Of a stretch of DNA of 26,998 nucleotides, positions 1-8,083 are shown one piece after another. The stretch covers positions 1 to 26,998 of the forward strand of contig JAOUGQ010000006.1 in NCBI GenBank assembly GCA_029865515.1, written 5' to 3'. The position numbers and the translations under genes were made by a program. The notes under the pieces were generated by a model that worked only from the letters and a program-made list of their open reading frames with translations, did not search any database and was not told where the DNA came from. The stretch comes from Nitrospirota bacterium. Lineage in GTDB: Bacteria; Nitrospirota; Nitrospiria; Nitrospirales; UBA8639. Within the stretch, counting starts at the first letter, position 1. Each line of letters begins with the position of its first letter.

Positions 1-2032
1 AGAAAGCCGTATCAAACACCAGTTCCCAACGCACTGACTTTGTATGGGCAGGAAGGATGAAGTCCACGTCCTCATGATGGGCATTCAGTAACACCAGAAA
101 CGTTTCATCCACGATCGGGCGACCTTGACGATCTTTCTCCACGATGGCATCCCCCGCTAACCGGATTCCCAATGTGCGTAATCCCATCTGCCAATCCTCA
201 TGGGACATTTCCTTTCCATGCGATCCGAACCAGGCAATATCTTTCACTTCTGAATCTTCTATCCGGCGCCCCTGAAAAAATCTCCGGCGTTGAAACACCG
301 GATGGGTTTTTTTAATTTCAATGAGCAGTTTTACAAAGTCCAGCAATCCGAGTTGAGATCGCGTCAGGTTCCAATTTACCCAACTCAATTCGTTATCCTG
401 GCAATAGGCATTATTATTACCCTGTTGCGTGCGGCCCAATTCATCTCCACCACAGATCATCGGCACCCCCTGGGATAACAGCAAGGTGGCCAGAAAATTC
501 CTGACCTGACGGTCACGCAATTCCTGAATGGCGGGATCATCAGTCGGGCCTTCCACCCCACAATTCCAGCTTTCATTGTCGTCGGTTCCATCCCGGTTTC
601 CCTCGTGATTAGCTTCATTATGTTTGTGGTTATAGGACACCAAGTCATGCAGGGTAAATCCGTCATGGGCCGTCACAAAATTAATACTGGCGTAGGGTTG
701 TCGCCCGCTTTCACCATAGAGATCGCTGCTACCCGACCAACGATGGGCGATTTCCCCAAGCAACCCACCATCCCCTTTCCAATACCGGCGTATAGAATCG
801 CGGTATTTTCCATTCCACTCCGCCCACCCGGGGGGGAAATTCCCCACTTGATAACCGCCTTCTCCCAGGTCCCACGGTTCAGCGATCAGCTTTACCTGCG
901 ACAGCACTGGATCCTGGTGAATAATATCGAAAAAGGCACTAAGTCGATCCACATCATGCAACTCACGTGCAAGCGCTGACGCCAGATCAAATCGGAACCC
1001 GTCCACATGCATATCATTGACCCAATAACGCAAACTATCCATGATCAATTGTAAAGTCCGTGGATGCCGGACATTCAACGTATTCCCGCAACCGGTATAA
1101 TCCATGTAATAGCGTGGATTATCTGGCACCACCCGGTAATAGGACACGTTATCAATCCCCCGGAATGATAAGGTCGGCCCAAAATGATTCCCTTCCCCGG
1201 TATGGTTATAGACCACATCGAGGATGACTTCGATTCCGGCACTATGAAGTTTTTTGACCATGGATTTGAACTCATAGACCTTTTCCCCTCCACCAGGGAA
1301 AGCGGAATATCGGATATCCGGCGCAAAATATCCGACGGAATTGTACCCCCAGTAATTGGTAAGTCCCTTTTCTTGAAGATATAAATCATTCACAAAATGA
1401 TGAACCGGCAACAATTCCACGGCGGTGACTCCGAGCGATTGCAAATATTCAATAATCGCTGGGGATGCCAAACCGGCATAGGTCCCCCGCAATGATTCAG
1501 GAACATCGGGATGCCGCATTGTCATTCCCTTGACGTGGACTTCATAGATTACCGTCCGCTCCCAGGGAATATTAAGACGTCTGTCTTCCCCCCAGCTAAA
1601 AGCCTGGTCGACAACAACCCCTTTAGGAACGTTTGCCGCATTATTCCGTTCGTCGAACGACAGATCTCCTGCCGGATCACCAAGACGATAGCCAAACATG
1701 GAATCGGACCATCGCACAACACCCGTCAACGATTTTGCATACGGATCGATCAAAAGTTTGGCAGGATTAAACCGGTGCCCCGCTTGCGGATCATAAGGCC
1801 CATGCACGCGATATCCATAGAGTTGGCCGGGACGTACTTCAGGTAAATACACATGCCAGACTTGATCCGTTCGTTCTTCAAGAGGAATCCTGTGGGTTTC
1901 CTGGTCCTGGAGTTCACTATCAAACAAACAAAGATCCACACCGGTGGCATTTTCAGAAAACAGGGCAAAATTCACTCCCTGCCCATCCCAGGTGGCACCA
2001 AGAGGGTATGATCGACCAGGCCAAATTCTCAT
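1..2032 (-). CDS. glgX: Glycogen debranching enzyme GlgX (isoamylase-type, GH13), 3' end off window
   Basis: The enzyme hydrolyses alpha-1,6 branch points of glycogen or limit dextrin in the cytoplasm and so releases maltodextrins. I translated parts of the minus strand from ATG at 2032: it begins MRIWPGRSYPLGATWDGQG and remains in the same frame at position 2, giving 677 codons with no stop in the parts read. An N-terminal CBM48-like region is followed by the GH13 barrel. Asp349 in DGFRFDLA is the expected nucleophile, Glu385 in IAEPWD the acid/base, and Asp457 in AHDGFTLHD the third carboxylate. The last visible residues (WELVFDTAF) match the C-terminal part of GlgX, so only a short tail is missing. 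AAGGAG lies 10 nt before the ATG. The gene is divergent from treZ across a 200-bp gap. Its likely role here is to supply linear dextrins to TreY/TreZ, which is an inference from context. Confidence 0.95.
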   Translation of the reverse strand, partial: MRIWPGRSYPLGATWDGQGVNFALFSENATGVDLCLFDSELQDQETHRIPLEERTDQVWHVYLPEVRPGQLYGYRVHGPYDPQAGHRFNPAKLLIDPYAKSLTGVVRWSDSMFGYRLGDPAGDLSFDERNNAANVPKGVVVDQAFSWGEDRRLNIPWERTVIYEVHVKGMTMRHPDVPESLRGTYAGLASPAIIEYLQSLGVTAVELLPVHHFVNDLYLQEKGLTNYWGYNSVGYFAPDIRYSAFPGGGEKVYEFKSMVKKLHSAGIEVILDVVYNHTGEGNHFGPTLSFRGIDNVSYYRVVPDNPRYYMDYTGCGNTLNVRHPRTLQLIMDSLRYWVNDMHVDGFRFDLASALARELHDVDRLSAFFDIIHQDPVLSQVKLIAEPWDLGEGGYQVGNFPPGWAEWNGKYRDSIRRYWKGDGGLLGEIAHRWSGSSDLYGESGRQPYASINFVTAHDGFTLHDLVSYNHKHNEANHEGNRDGTDDNESWNCGVEGPTDDPAIQELRDRQVRNFLATLLLSQGVPMICGGDELGRTQQGNNNAYCQDNELSWVNWNLTRSQLGLLDFVKLLIEIKKTHPVFQRRRFFQGRRIEDSEVKDIAWFGSHGKEMSHEDWQMGLRTLGIRLAGDAIVEKDRQGRPIVDETFLVLLNAHHEDVDFILPAHTKSVRWELVFDTAF

Positions 2033-2219
2033 AACGACTATTCTCCTTGATGTGTTTTTCTGGATGTTGGGAAAAGCGGGGTGCCATGATATAGAAAATC
2101 CCTAATGGAGGCAAACGGAATAACACATTCCATGCATTCCATATACAGTCCTCCATTCATTTGTTAAGCTTTTAATCTTTCTGGACTAACCACCAATTCT
2201 GATCAAAGAATAACCGACA

Positions 2220-2224
2220 GGAGG
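2220..2224 (+). promoter_or_regulatory. Ribosome binding site deciding the TTG start of treZ
   Basis: GGAGG lies 8 nt before the TTG at 2233. It is the reason for accepting a non-ATG start for treZ. Confidence 0.7.
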
Positions 2225-2232
2225 AAAAACGC

Positions 2233-4110
2233 TTGAAAAACTTGAAAACCGCGCCGTGGCGATTAGAACTCGGGGCATCATTTCTCGACGCCTCTTCTGT
2301 GGAGTTTCGAGTATGGGCGCCTCAAGCCCATTCCCTTGCCGTCAGGATTATGGACCGTGCCGATGAACCGATTCCCCTCAATCAGGAACCCTCTGGGTAC
2401 TGGAAAGGCACCGTACCGGACATCTCTCCAGGCACCCGCTACCAGTACCTGTTAAACCACACCATCGAGCGCCCTGACCCGGCTTCCCGCTCACAACCGG
2501 ATGGGGTGCACGGCCCATCGGAAATCATCGATCCTCTCGCTTTTTCCTGGACAGATCGGGAATGGCGTGGACTGCCGCTTGAGCAATACATCATTTACGA
2601 GTTACACCCCGGAACCTTCACGCCTGAAGGCACCTTCGATGCCATTATCAGCCGCCTGCCCTATTTGCGTGACGAGGTTGGAATCACCGCGATTGAACTC
2701 ATGCCGGTCGCGCAATGCCCGGGGACCAGAAATTGGGGATACGATGGCACTTATCTCTTCGCACCGCAACACAACTATGGAGGACCGGACGGTCTCAAGC
2801 GACTCGTGGATGCCAGTCATGCGGCCGGTCTCGCGGTCATTATGGACGTCGTCTATAACCACCTGGGGCCCGAAGGGAATTACCTTGGCGATTTTGGCCC
2901 ATATTTCACCGACACCTACAGGACTCCCTGGGGTAGCGCCATTAACTACGATGGGCCGGAGAGCGACGCCGTCAGACATTTTGTCATCAGCAATGCCGTG
3001 TACTGGACGCATGAGTATCACATGGATGCTCTGCGCCTGGATGCGATTCACGGCATCTTTGACTTCAGCGCCAAGCATCTTCTTCAGGATATCGGGGAAG
3101 CGGTCCATGCGGAGGGACAACGGCTCGATCGCCAGGTGCATGTGATTGCTGAAAGCGACCTGAATGATGCTCGAATAATTACGCCTCTTTCAAAAGGTGG
3201 GTATGGACTGGACGGGCAATGGAGTGATGACTTTCATCATGCCCTTCATACCGTCCTCACGAAAGAGCGTAGTGGATATTATGAAGATTTTGGCCAACTG
3301 AAAGACCTGGCCAATGCCATCCGAGATGGTGTGGTCTATACAGGACAATATTCTCCACACCGACGGCGGAGACACGGCAATTCGTTCAAACAGTGTTCAC
3401 CAGGACAACTTGCGGTGTGCGCCCAAAATCATGACCAAATTGGCAATCGCGCCCAGGGAGACCGTCTCAGTACCCTGGTAAGTTTTGACGCCCTTAAAGT
3501 TGCCAATGCCGCCGTTCTTCTCTCGCCTTATCTCCCACTGTTATTTATGGGAGAAGAATATGGCGAAACGGCTCCCTTTCTATATTTTATCGACCACGGA
3601 GATCCTGATTTAATTGAAGCCGTCCGGCAAGGGCGAAAAAGGGAATTCGCCGCCTTCGGGTGGACGGACATCCCCGATCCCTATGATCGAGGAACCTTTG
3701 AGCGTTCCAGGCTTCGCCCCACGCTGGAGACAAATCGGCAGCAGCAAGCTCACTTGCGGTGGTGCCAGGCCCTGATTCATTTGCGCAAGTCTGTTCCGGC
3801 ACTTGGCACTGGAGCGAAGGGAGAGAGGGTACAGATCGGGTCTCATTCGAAAAGCCAGTTACTAATCATCCATCGCCGCGCCAAGCAAGGGCCTGAAGCA
3901 CTTATTCTCCTCGGGTTTCATAAAAATTCCACATTGGCGTTGGCCAAACTTCCGAAAGGGAATTGGGAAAACCGGCTTGATAGTGGAACCTCCACCTTCG
4001 GAGGTCAGGAAGAACAATTGGCTCCCCTCAACTTGACGATTCAGAATTCTGAGAAGGTCTCCCTGAAACTTCCAGCCTATCCAGCCTGGATCTTTGTAAA
4101 AACCGACTAG
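2233..4110 (+). CDS. treZ: Malto-oligosyltrehalose trehalohydrolase TreZ
   Basis: TreZ cleaves the alpha-1,4 bond next to the terminal trehalosyl unit of maltooligosyl trehalose and so releases trehalose; it is the second step of the TreYZ route. The 625-aa length is normal for the family. An N-terminal CBM48/E-set domain (about residues 15-100, with VEFRVWAPQA) precedes the GH13 barrel. Asp270 in LRLDAIHGI is the expected nucleophile, Glu307 in IAESDLND the acid, and Asp401 in QNHDQIGNR the third carboxylate. The start is a TTG codon with GGAGG 8 nt upstream at 2220-2224; no ATG fits better. Its partner treY lies about 4 kb downstream on the same strand, separated by the opposite-strand glgB and by lapA-glgC. 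Confidence 0.96.
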   Translation: MKNLKTAPWRLELGASFLDASSVEFRVWAPQAHSLAVRIMDRADEPIPLNQEPSGYWKGTVPDISPGTRYQYLLNHTIERPDPASRSQPDGVHGPSEIIDPLAFSWTDREWRGLPLEQYIIYELHPGTFTPEGTFDAIISRLPYLRDEVGITAIELMPVAQCPGTRNWGYDGTYLFAPQHNYGGPDGLKRLVDASHAAGLAVIMDVVYNHLGPEGNYLGDFGPYFTDTYRTPWGSAINYDGPESDAVRHFVISNAVYWTHEYHMDALRLDAIHGIFDFSAKHLLQDIGEAVHAEGQRLDRQVHVIAESDLNDARIITPLSKGGYGLDGQWSDDFHHALHTVLTKERSGYYEDFGQLKDLANAIRDGVVYTGQYSPHRRRRHGNSFKQCSPGQLAVCAQNHDQIGNRAQGDRLSTLVSFDALKVANAAVLLSPYLPLLFMGEEYGETAPFLYFIDHGDPDLIEAVRQGRKREFAAFGWTDIPDPYDRGTFERSRLRPTLETNRQQQAHLRWCQALIHLRKSVPALGTGAKGERVQIGSHSKSQLLIIHRRAKQGPEALILLGFHKNSTLALAKLPKGNWENRLDSGTSTFGGQEEQLAPLNLTIQNSEKVSLKLPAYPAWIFVKTD

Positions 4111-4233
4111 GAAGCTTTGATGAGAGGGGAATCCTCTTCCAAGCAAGGATAAGAGGTCGCTTCAGTATGATACTCACGACCAGATGGCAATAATTGGAGC
4201 AATCAAGAAAAGACCAGTCGTAATCTTGAAAAA

Positions 4234-6438
4234 TTAGGATGGTTTGAAAAAGACAGCGGCCAACGGCGGCAAAGTCATGACCACCGAAAACGGTTGACCA
4301 TGCCAGGGGACTTCCTCCGCCTGTACCCCTCCCCCATTCCCCATATTGCTTCCACCGTAAGCCTCTGAGTCACTATTCAACAATTCCCGGTAATAGCCTG
4401 CGGTCGGAACGCCCATACGGTACCCTTCTCGAGGAACAGGGGTAAGATTCAGCGCACAAACCACGATATCCGAAGGGTCTTTGGCCCGCCTGAAATACGT
4501 GACGGTCGACTGTTCGCTGTCATGGAGATCGATCCATTGAAATCCGGTCCAATCATAGTCCACTTGATGAAGGGCGGGTTGAGTGGCATACAGCCGATTC
4601 AGATCAGCCACATACCGCTGAAGTCCCCGATGGCGATCGTTCTCAAGAAGGTGCCATTGCAGACTATCATCATGATTCCACTCCCACCATTGCCCAATCT
4701 CGCAGCCCATAAATAACATTTTCTTTCCTGGGTGACCCCACATGTGGCCATACAAGGCTCGTAAGTTGGCGAAACGTTGCCACTCGTCCCCCGGCATTTT
4801 ATCCAGGAGGGATTTTTTGCCATGCACCACCTCATCGTGGGAAAGCGGGAGAACAAAATTTTCGGTAAAGGCATACATTAACCCGAAGGTGACGTTATTG
4901 TGATGATATCTCCGATAAAGAGGATCCATGCTAAAATAATCCAACGTATCGTGCATCCACCCCATATTCCATTTAAAGGTAAATCCCAATCCCCCGACAT
5001 AAGTGGGGCGAGAGACCCCCGGCCAGGCGGTGGATTCTTCGGCAATCATCACAATCCCGGGATGATCCTGATGAGCCACCGCATTCAGTTCTTTTAAAAA
5101 CTCCACTGCTTCCAGATTTTCCCTCCCCCCGAACTTATTGGGAATCCATTCGCCGGACTTTCTGGCATAATCAAGATAGAGCATCGACGCCACGGCATCC
5201 ACGCGAAGGCCATCGATATGGTAACGGTCGAACCAACTGAGCGCGCTATTGATCAGAAAGTTTTTGACTTCAGTCCGGCCGTAATTAAAGATTCGGCTGT
5301 TCCATTCAGGATGAAATCCTAACCTCGGGTCCGAATGGTCATACAAATGCGTCCCGTCAAACCAGGCCAACCCATGAGGATCTTCCGGAAAATGCGCCGG
5401 AGCCCAATCCATCAGAACCCCAATCCCGGCCTGATGACAAGCATCCACAAACCCCATAAACTCTGCGGGAGCGCCAAACCGGCTTGTTGGCGCGAAATAT
5501 CCAGTAGCTTGATATCCCCAGGACCCGTCAAATGGATGTTCGGTCACCGGCATCAGTTCAATGTGGGTAAACCCCATGTCCTTCACATAGGGGATGAGCG
5601 TTTGAGCTAATTCTGGGTAGGTCAACCACCGGGACCCTTCCTCCGGAACACGCCTCCAGGAACCCAAATGCACCTCATAGATAGACCAAGGCTGTGCAAG
5701 GGGATCCCGGCTTTGCCTGGCTGTCATCCACTCCCCGTCCTGCCATTCATACCCCGAAAGATCACGCACGATAGACGCAGTTTTTGGCCGCAACTCGGCT
5801 GATGAGGCATAAGGATCCGCTTTCAAAAACGGGGCATCCCCATTTTGAGGTAAAATTTCAAATTTATACACCTCACCTTCATTCATATCTGGAATAAATA
5901 ACTCCCAGATTCCCCCTCCTCCCCGGCTTCTCATCGGATGTCGACGCCCATCCCATTCATTGAAATCCCCCACAACACTGACACGCTTCGCGTTGGGAGC
6001 CCACACCGCGAAATTGACTCCACTGACACCCTGATTGGTGCAAACTTGAGCCCCAAGCTTTTCATAGGATTTATAGAGTTTGCCTTCCCCGAACAAATGC
6101 AAATCAAAATCAGAGATGAGGGGAGGGAAGGCATAGGGGTCATGACATTGGGAGGCTTTACCCTGACGATCGACAACTCGAAACTGGTAATTGGTTCCCA
6201 AAGATTGGCCCTCCCAGCGGGCTTCAAAAACACCTTCAGGATGAACTAACTTCATGGGAACAGGGGGTCGGCCGGTTTGGCCGGGAAGGAGAACTACTTC
6301 GGCCGCCTCCGGCAGAAAAGCCCGGACACAGACACCGGCACATCCCGTCGACGCTTCCGGCTGAGGACCCAACACGGAGAATGGATCCCATTCCTGCGCG
6401 GAAACCAGACGTTGAAAGTGAGAGGAGAGTGATGGCAT
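4234..6438 (-). CDS. glgB: 1,4-alpha-glucan (glycogen) branching enzyme GlgB
   Basis: GlgB cuts alpha-1,4 chains and rejoins the fragment by an alpha-1,6 bond, making the branches of glycogen. The protein is 734 aa from ATG 6438; an in-frame TTG at 6444 with AAAGGA 4 nt before it would add two residues. The order is an N1 module, a CBM48 (VNFAVWAPNAKRVSVVGDFN), a GH13 barrel and an all-beta C-terminal domain. From the ATG start, Asp414 (LRVDAVASMLY), Glu467 (IAEESTAWP) and Asp535 (LSHDEVVHGK) match the catalytic triad, with the same 53-residue Asp-Glu spacing as in E. coli GlgB. The gene is convergent with treZ (123-bp gap) and divergent from lapA (about 50-bp gap). Confidence 0.97.
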   Translation of the reverse strand: MPSLSSHFQRLVSAQEWDPFSVLGPQPEASTGCAGVCVRAFLPEAAEVVLLPGQTGRPPVPMKLVHPEGVFEARWEGQSLGTNYQFRVVDRQGKASQCHDPYAFPPLISDFDLHLFGEGKLYKSYEKLGAQVCTNQGVSGVNFAVWAPNAKRVSVVGDFNEWDGRRHPMRSRGGGGIWELFIPDMNEGEVYKFEILPQNGDAPFLKADPYASSAELRPKTASIVRDLSGYEWQDGEWMTARQSRDPLAQPWSIYEVHLGSWRRVPEEGSRWLTYPELAQTLIPYVKDMGFTHIELMPVTEHPFDGSWGYQATGYFAPTSRFGAPAEFMGFVDACHQAGIGVLMDWAPAHFPEDPHGLAWFDGTHLYDHSDPRLGFHPEWNSRIFNYGRTEVKNFLINSALSWFDRYHIDGLRVDAVASMLYLDYARKSGEWIPNKFGGRENLEAVEFLKELNAVAHQDHPGIVMIAEESTAWPGVSRPTYVGGLGFTFKWNMGWMHDTLDYFSMDPLYRRYHHNNVTFGLMYAFTENFVLPLSHDEVVHGKKSLLDKMPGDEWQRFANLRALYGHMWGHPGKKMLFMGCEIGQWWEWNHDDSLQWHLLENDRHRGLQRYVADLNRLYATQPALHQVDYDWTGFQWIDLHDSEQSTVTYFRRAKDPSDIVVCALNLTPVPREGYRMGVPTAGYYRELLNSDSEAYGGSNMGNGGGVQAEEVPWHGQPFSVVMTLPPLAAVFFKPS

Positions 6439-6493
6439 TGCCAATAAATCCTTTCTATGGTAATTAAAACTATCTTAACATATTAAAGGGACT

Positions 6494-6784
6494 ATGTATT
6501 CTGCACTGATCGCGTTCCTTCTTCTAATATTTTTTGCGGTTGCCTTTTCTTTACAGAACTCCGAGCCCATTGTCATTAACTTTTTCGCCTGGACCTTTCA
6601 GGGGTCGTTGGTGGTGGTATTGCTCACAGCTCTGGCGCTTGGTGTCGCCCTAAGTCTATTGGCGTCGGTGCCGGCCTATATAAAAAAAACCCGGCTGATT
6701 GCCCAACAACAAAAAAAGATCGCGACACTGGAACGATCCCTGGCTGAAATAAAACGCTCACCGGCACAAAGTCAATTTTCATGA
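6494..6784 (+). CDS. LapA-domain (DUF1049) small inner-membrane protein
   Basis: This 96-aa protein has two predicted membrane helices (about residues 2-20 and 38-60), separated by the LQNSEPIVINFF stretch typical of the LapA/DUF1049 family. A basic, coiled-coil-like cytoplasmic tail follows (KKTRLIAQQQKKIATLERSLAEIK). E. coli LapA acts with LapB in control of lipopolysaccharide assembly, but most family members, including this one, have no proven role. Its stop overlaps the glgC start as ATGA (6781-6784), so the two are probably translationally coupled. A membrane protein of this kind inside a glycogen operon is unexpected. The family assignment is fairly firm; the function is unknown. Confidence 0.85.
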   Translation: MYSALIAFLLLIFFAVAFSLQNSEPIVINFFAWTFQGSLVVVLLTALALGVALSLLASVPAYIKKTRLIAQQQKKIATLERSLAEIKRSPAQSQFS

Positions 6785-8073
6785 AAAATCCTTCCATTTC
6801 CCGTCGAAAAAAAACACCAGAACGGACTCCACAAAAAGTCCTGGCCATGATTATGGCCGGCGGCAAAGGCGAACGGTTGATGCCCTTAACCGAACAGCGC
6901 AGTAAACCGTCCGTTCCCTTTGCCGGTACCTATCGCATCGTCGATTTCGCACTCAGCAATTTCATCAATTCCGGCATCCAGTCCATGTATGTCCTGGTAC
7001 AATACCGGTCGCAATCCTTAATTGAACACCTCAGGAGGGCCTGGCGTTTTGGGGGCACGAACCGCCAAAACTTTATTACCGTCGTCCCTCCACAAATGAA
7101 GGGACGCGGCAAATGGTATGAAGGGACAGCAGACGCCGTCTATCAGAATATCAACCTCATTCACGACTTTGCGCCCGGGTTGGTGGCCGTATTCGGAGCC
7201 GATCATATTTACCGGATGGATATCCGGCAAATGATCCAATTTCACCTTGACCATGAAGCGGATGTGACGGTGGCCTCCCTTCCTGTTCCCATTCACGCCG
7301 CAAAAGGGTTTGGGATTGTCGAGGTCAATGAGGCCCATCAAATAATCGGCTTTGAGGAAAAACCCGCTTCCCCCAAACCCATGCCTGATAATCCGGAGAT
7401 GGCCTTTAGCTCTATGGGAAATTATATTTTTAATGCGGACACGCTTGTGCGAATCTTGGAGCAAGACGCCAGCCAAGCCGGCACACACGATTTTGGACGG
7501 GACATTATTCCATCTCTCATCAAATCAAAACGGGTCTTGGCCTACGATTTCATGGAGAATGTGATCCCCGGCATTCACCCCTATGAAGAATGGGGGTATT
7601 GGCGGGATGTGGGAACGTTGGAGGCCTATTGGCAAGCTAATATGGATGTCCTTGGAGAAACTCCTATTTTTGATTTACGGAATGTCAAATGGCCGATTAT
7701 GACCGATGCGTCGATCGAACCCGTCGCCAGCCTGGTGCGCTCTCAAATGGATGATGCGATGGTGGGCCAAGGCAGTCTTGTGGTCGACAGTGCCATCAAA
7801 CGTTCCATTATCGGGCGAAACGTGAGAATTGGAGAAGGCTGTACGATCGAAGAATCCATCATTCTGGACGGCACACTGATTGGCTCCAAATGCCATCTTC
7901 ACCGCTGCATCATTGACCGGTTTAACATCATCTCGGCTGGAACCTCCCTGGGGGACAAACAATGGAGAGAGGGACGACGGTCTACGACCGGCAAGCTTGG
8001 GCTCACCATCCTCCCCCGTGGACAATCGTATGGCGGACGTGCCATCCATTCCTCGCCGTCCTCTTCAACATAA
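6781..8073 (+). CDS. glgC: Glucose-1-phosphate adenylyltransferase (ADP-glucose pyrophosphorylase)
   Basis: GlgC makes ADP-glucose from glucose-1-phosphate and ATP, the committed and normally allosteric step of bacterial glycogen synthesis. The 430-aa protein has a basic N-terminal leader of about 20 residues and then the nucleotidyltransferase signature AGGKGERLMPLTEQRSKP. It is followed by FAGTYRIVDFALSN, YEGTADAVYQN (substrate site) and FGADHIYRMD (metal site). The C-terminal part (about residues 300-410) is a left-handed beta-helix with hexapeptide-like repeats (SIIGRNVRIGEGCTIEESIIL). The start overlaps the lapA stop and the stop lies 10 bp before the treY start. No glgA is present in the window. 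Confidence 0.97.
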   Translation: MKNPSISRRKKTPERTPQKVLAMIMAGGKGERLMPLTEQRSKPSVPFAGTYRIVDFALSNFINSGIQSMYVLVQYRSQSLIEHLRRAWRFGGTNRQNFITVVPPQMKGRGKWYEGTADAVYQNINLIHDFAPGLVAVFGADHIYRMDIRQMIQFHLDHEADVTVASLPVPIHAAKGFGIVEVNEAHQIIGFEEKPASPKPMPDNPEMAFSSMGNYIFNADTLVRILEQDASQAGTHDFGRDIIPSLIKSKRVLAYDFMENVIPGIHPYEEWGYWRDVGTLEAYWQANMDVLGETPIFDLRNVKWPIMTDASIEPVASLVRSQMDDAMVGQGSLVVDSAIKRSIIGRNVRIGEGCTIEESIILDGTLIGSKCHLHRCIIDRFNIISAGTSLGDKQWREGRRSTTGKLGLTILPRGQSYGGRAIHSSPSSST

Positions 8074-8074
8074 A

Positions 8075-8080
8075 AGGAGG
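8075..8080 (+). promoter_or_regulatory. Ribosome binding site of treY
   Basis: A perfect AGGAGG lies between the glgC stop and ATG 8084. It shows that the true treY start is here and not at upstream codons inside glgC. Confidence 0.75.
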
Positions 8081-8083
8081 GGT

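Noticed and set aside
2602..3141. 179-codon minus-strand open frame inside treZ
   Set aside because: Antisense shadow of a strongly conserved GH13 gene; no SD or recognisable domain.
4111..4233. Weak AGAGG/CCTCT hairpin between treZ and glgB as a terminator
   Set aside because: Short stem and no T-run on either strand; not enough to call.
7880..8083. Upstream extension of treY inside glgC
   Set aside because: The frame is open but lies wholly inside glgC; AGGAGG and ATG 8084 just after the glgC stop give a family-like N-terminus.
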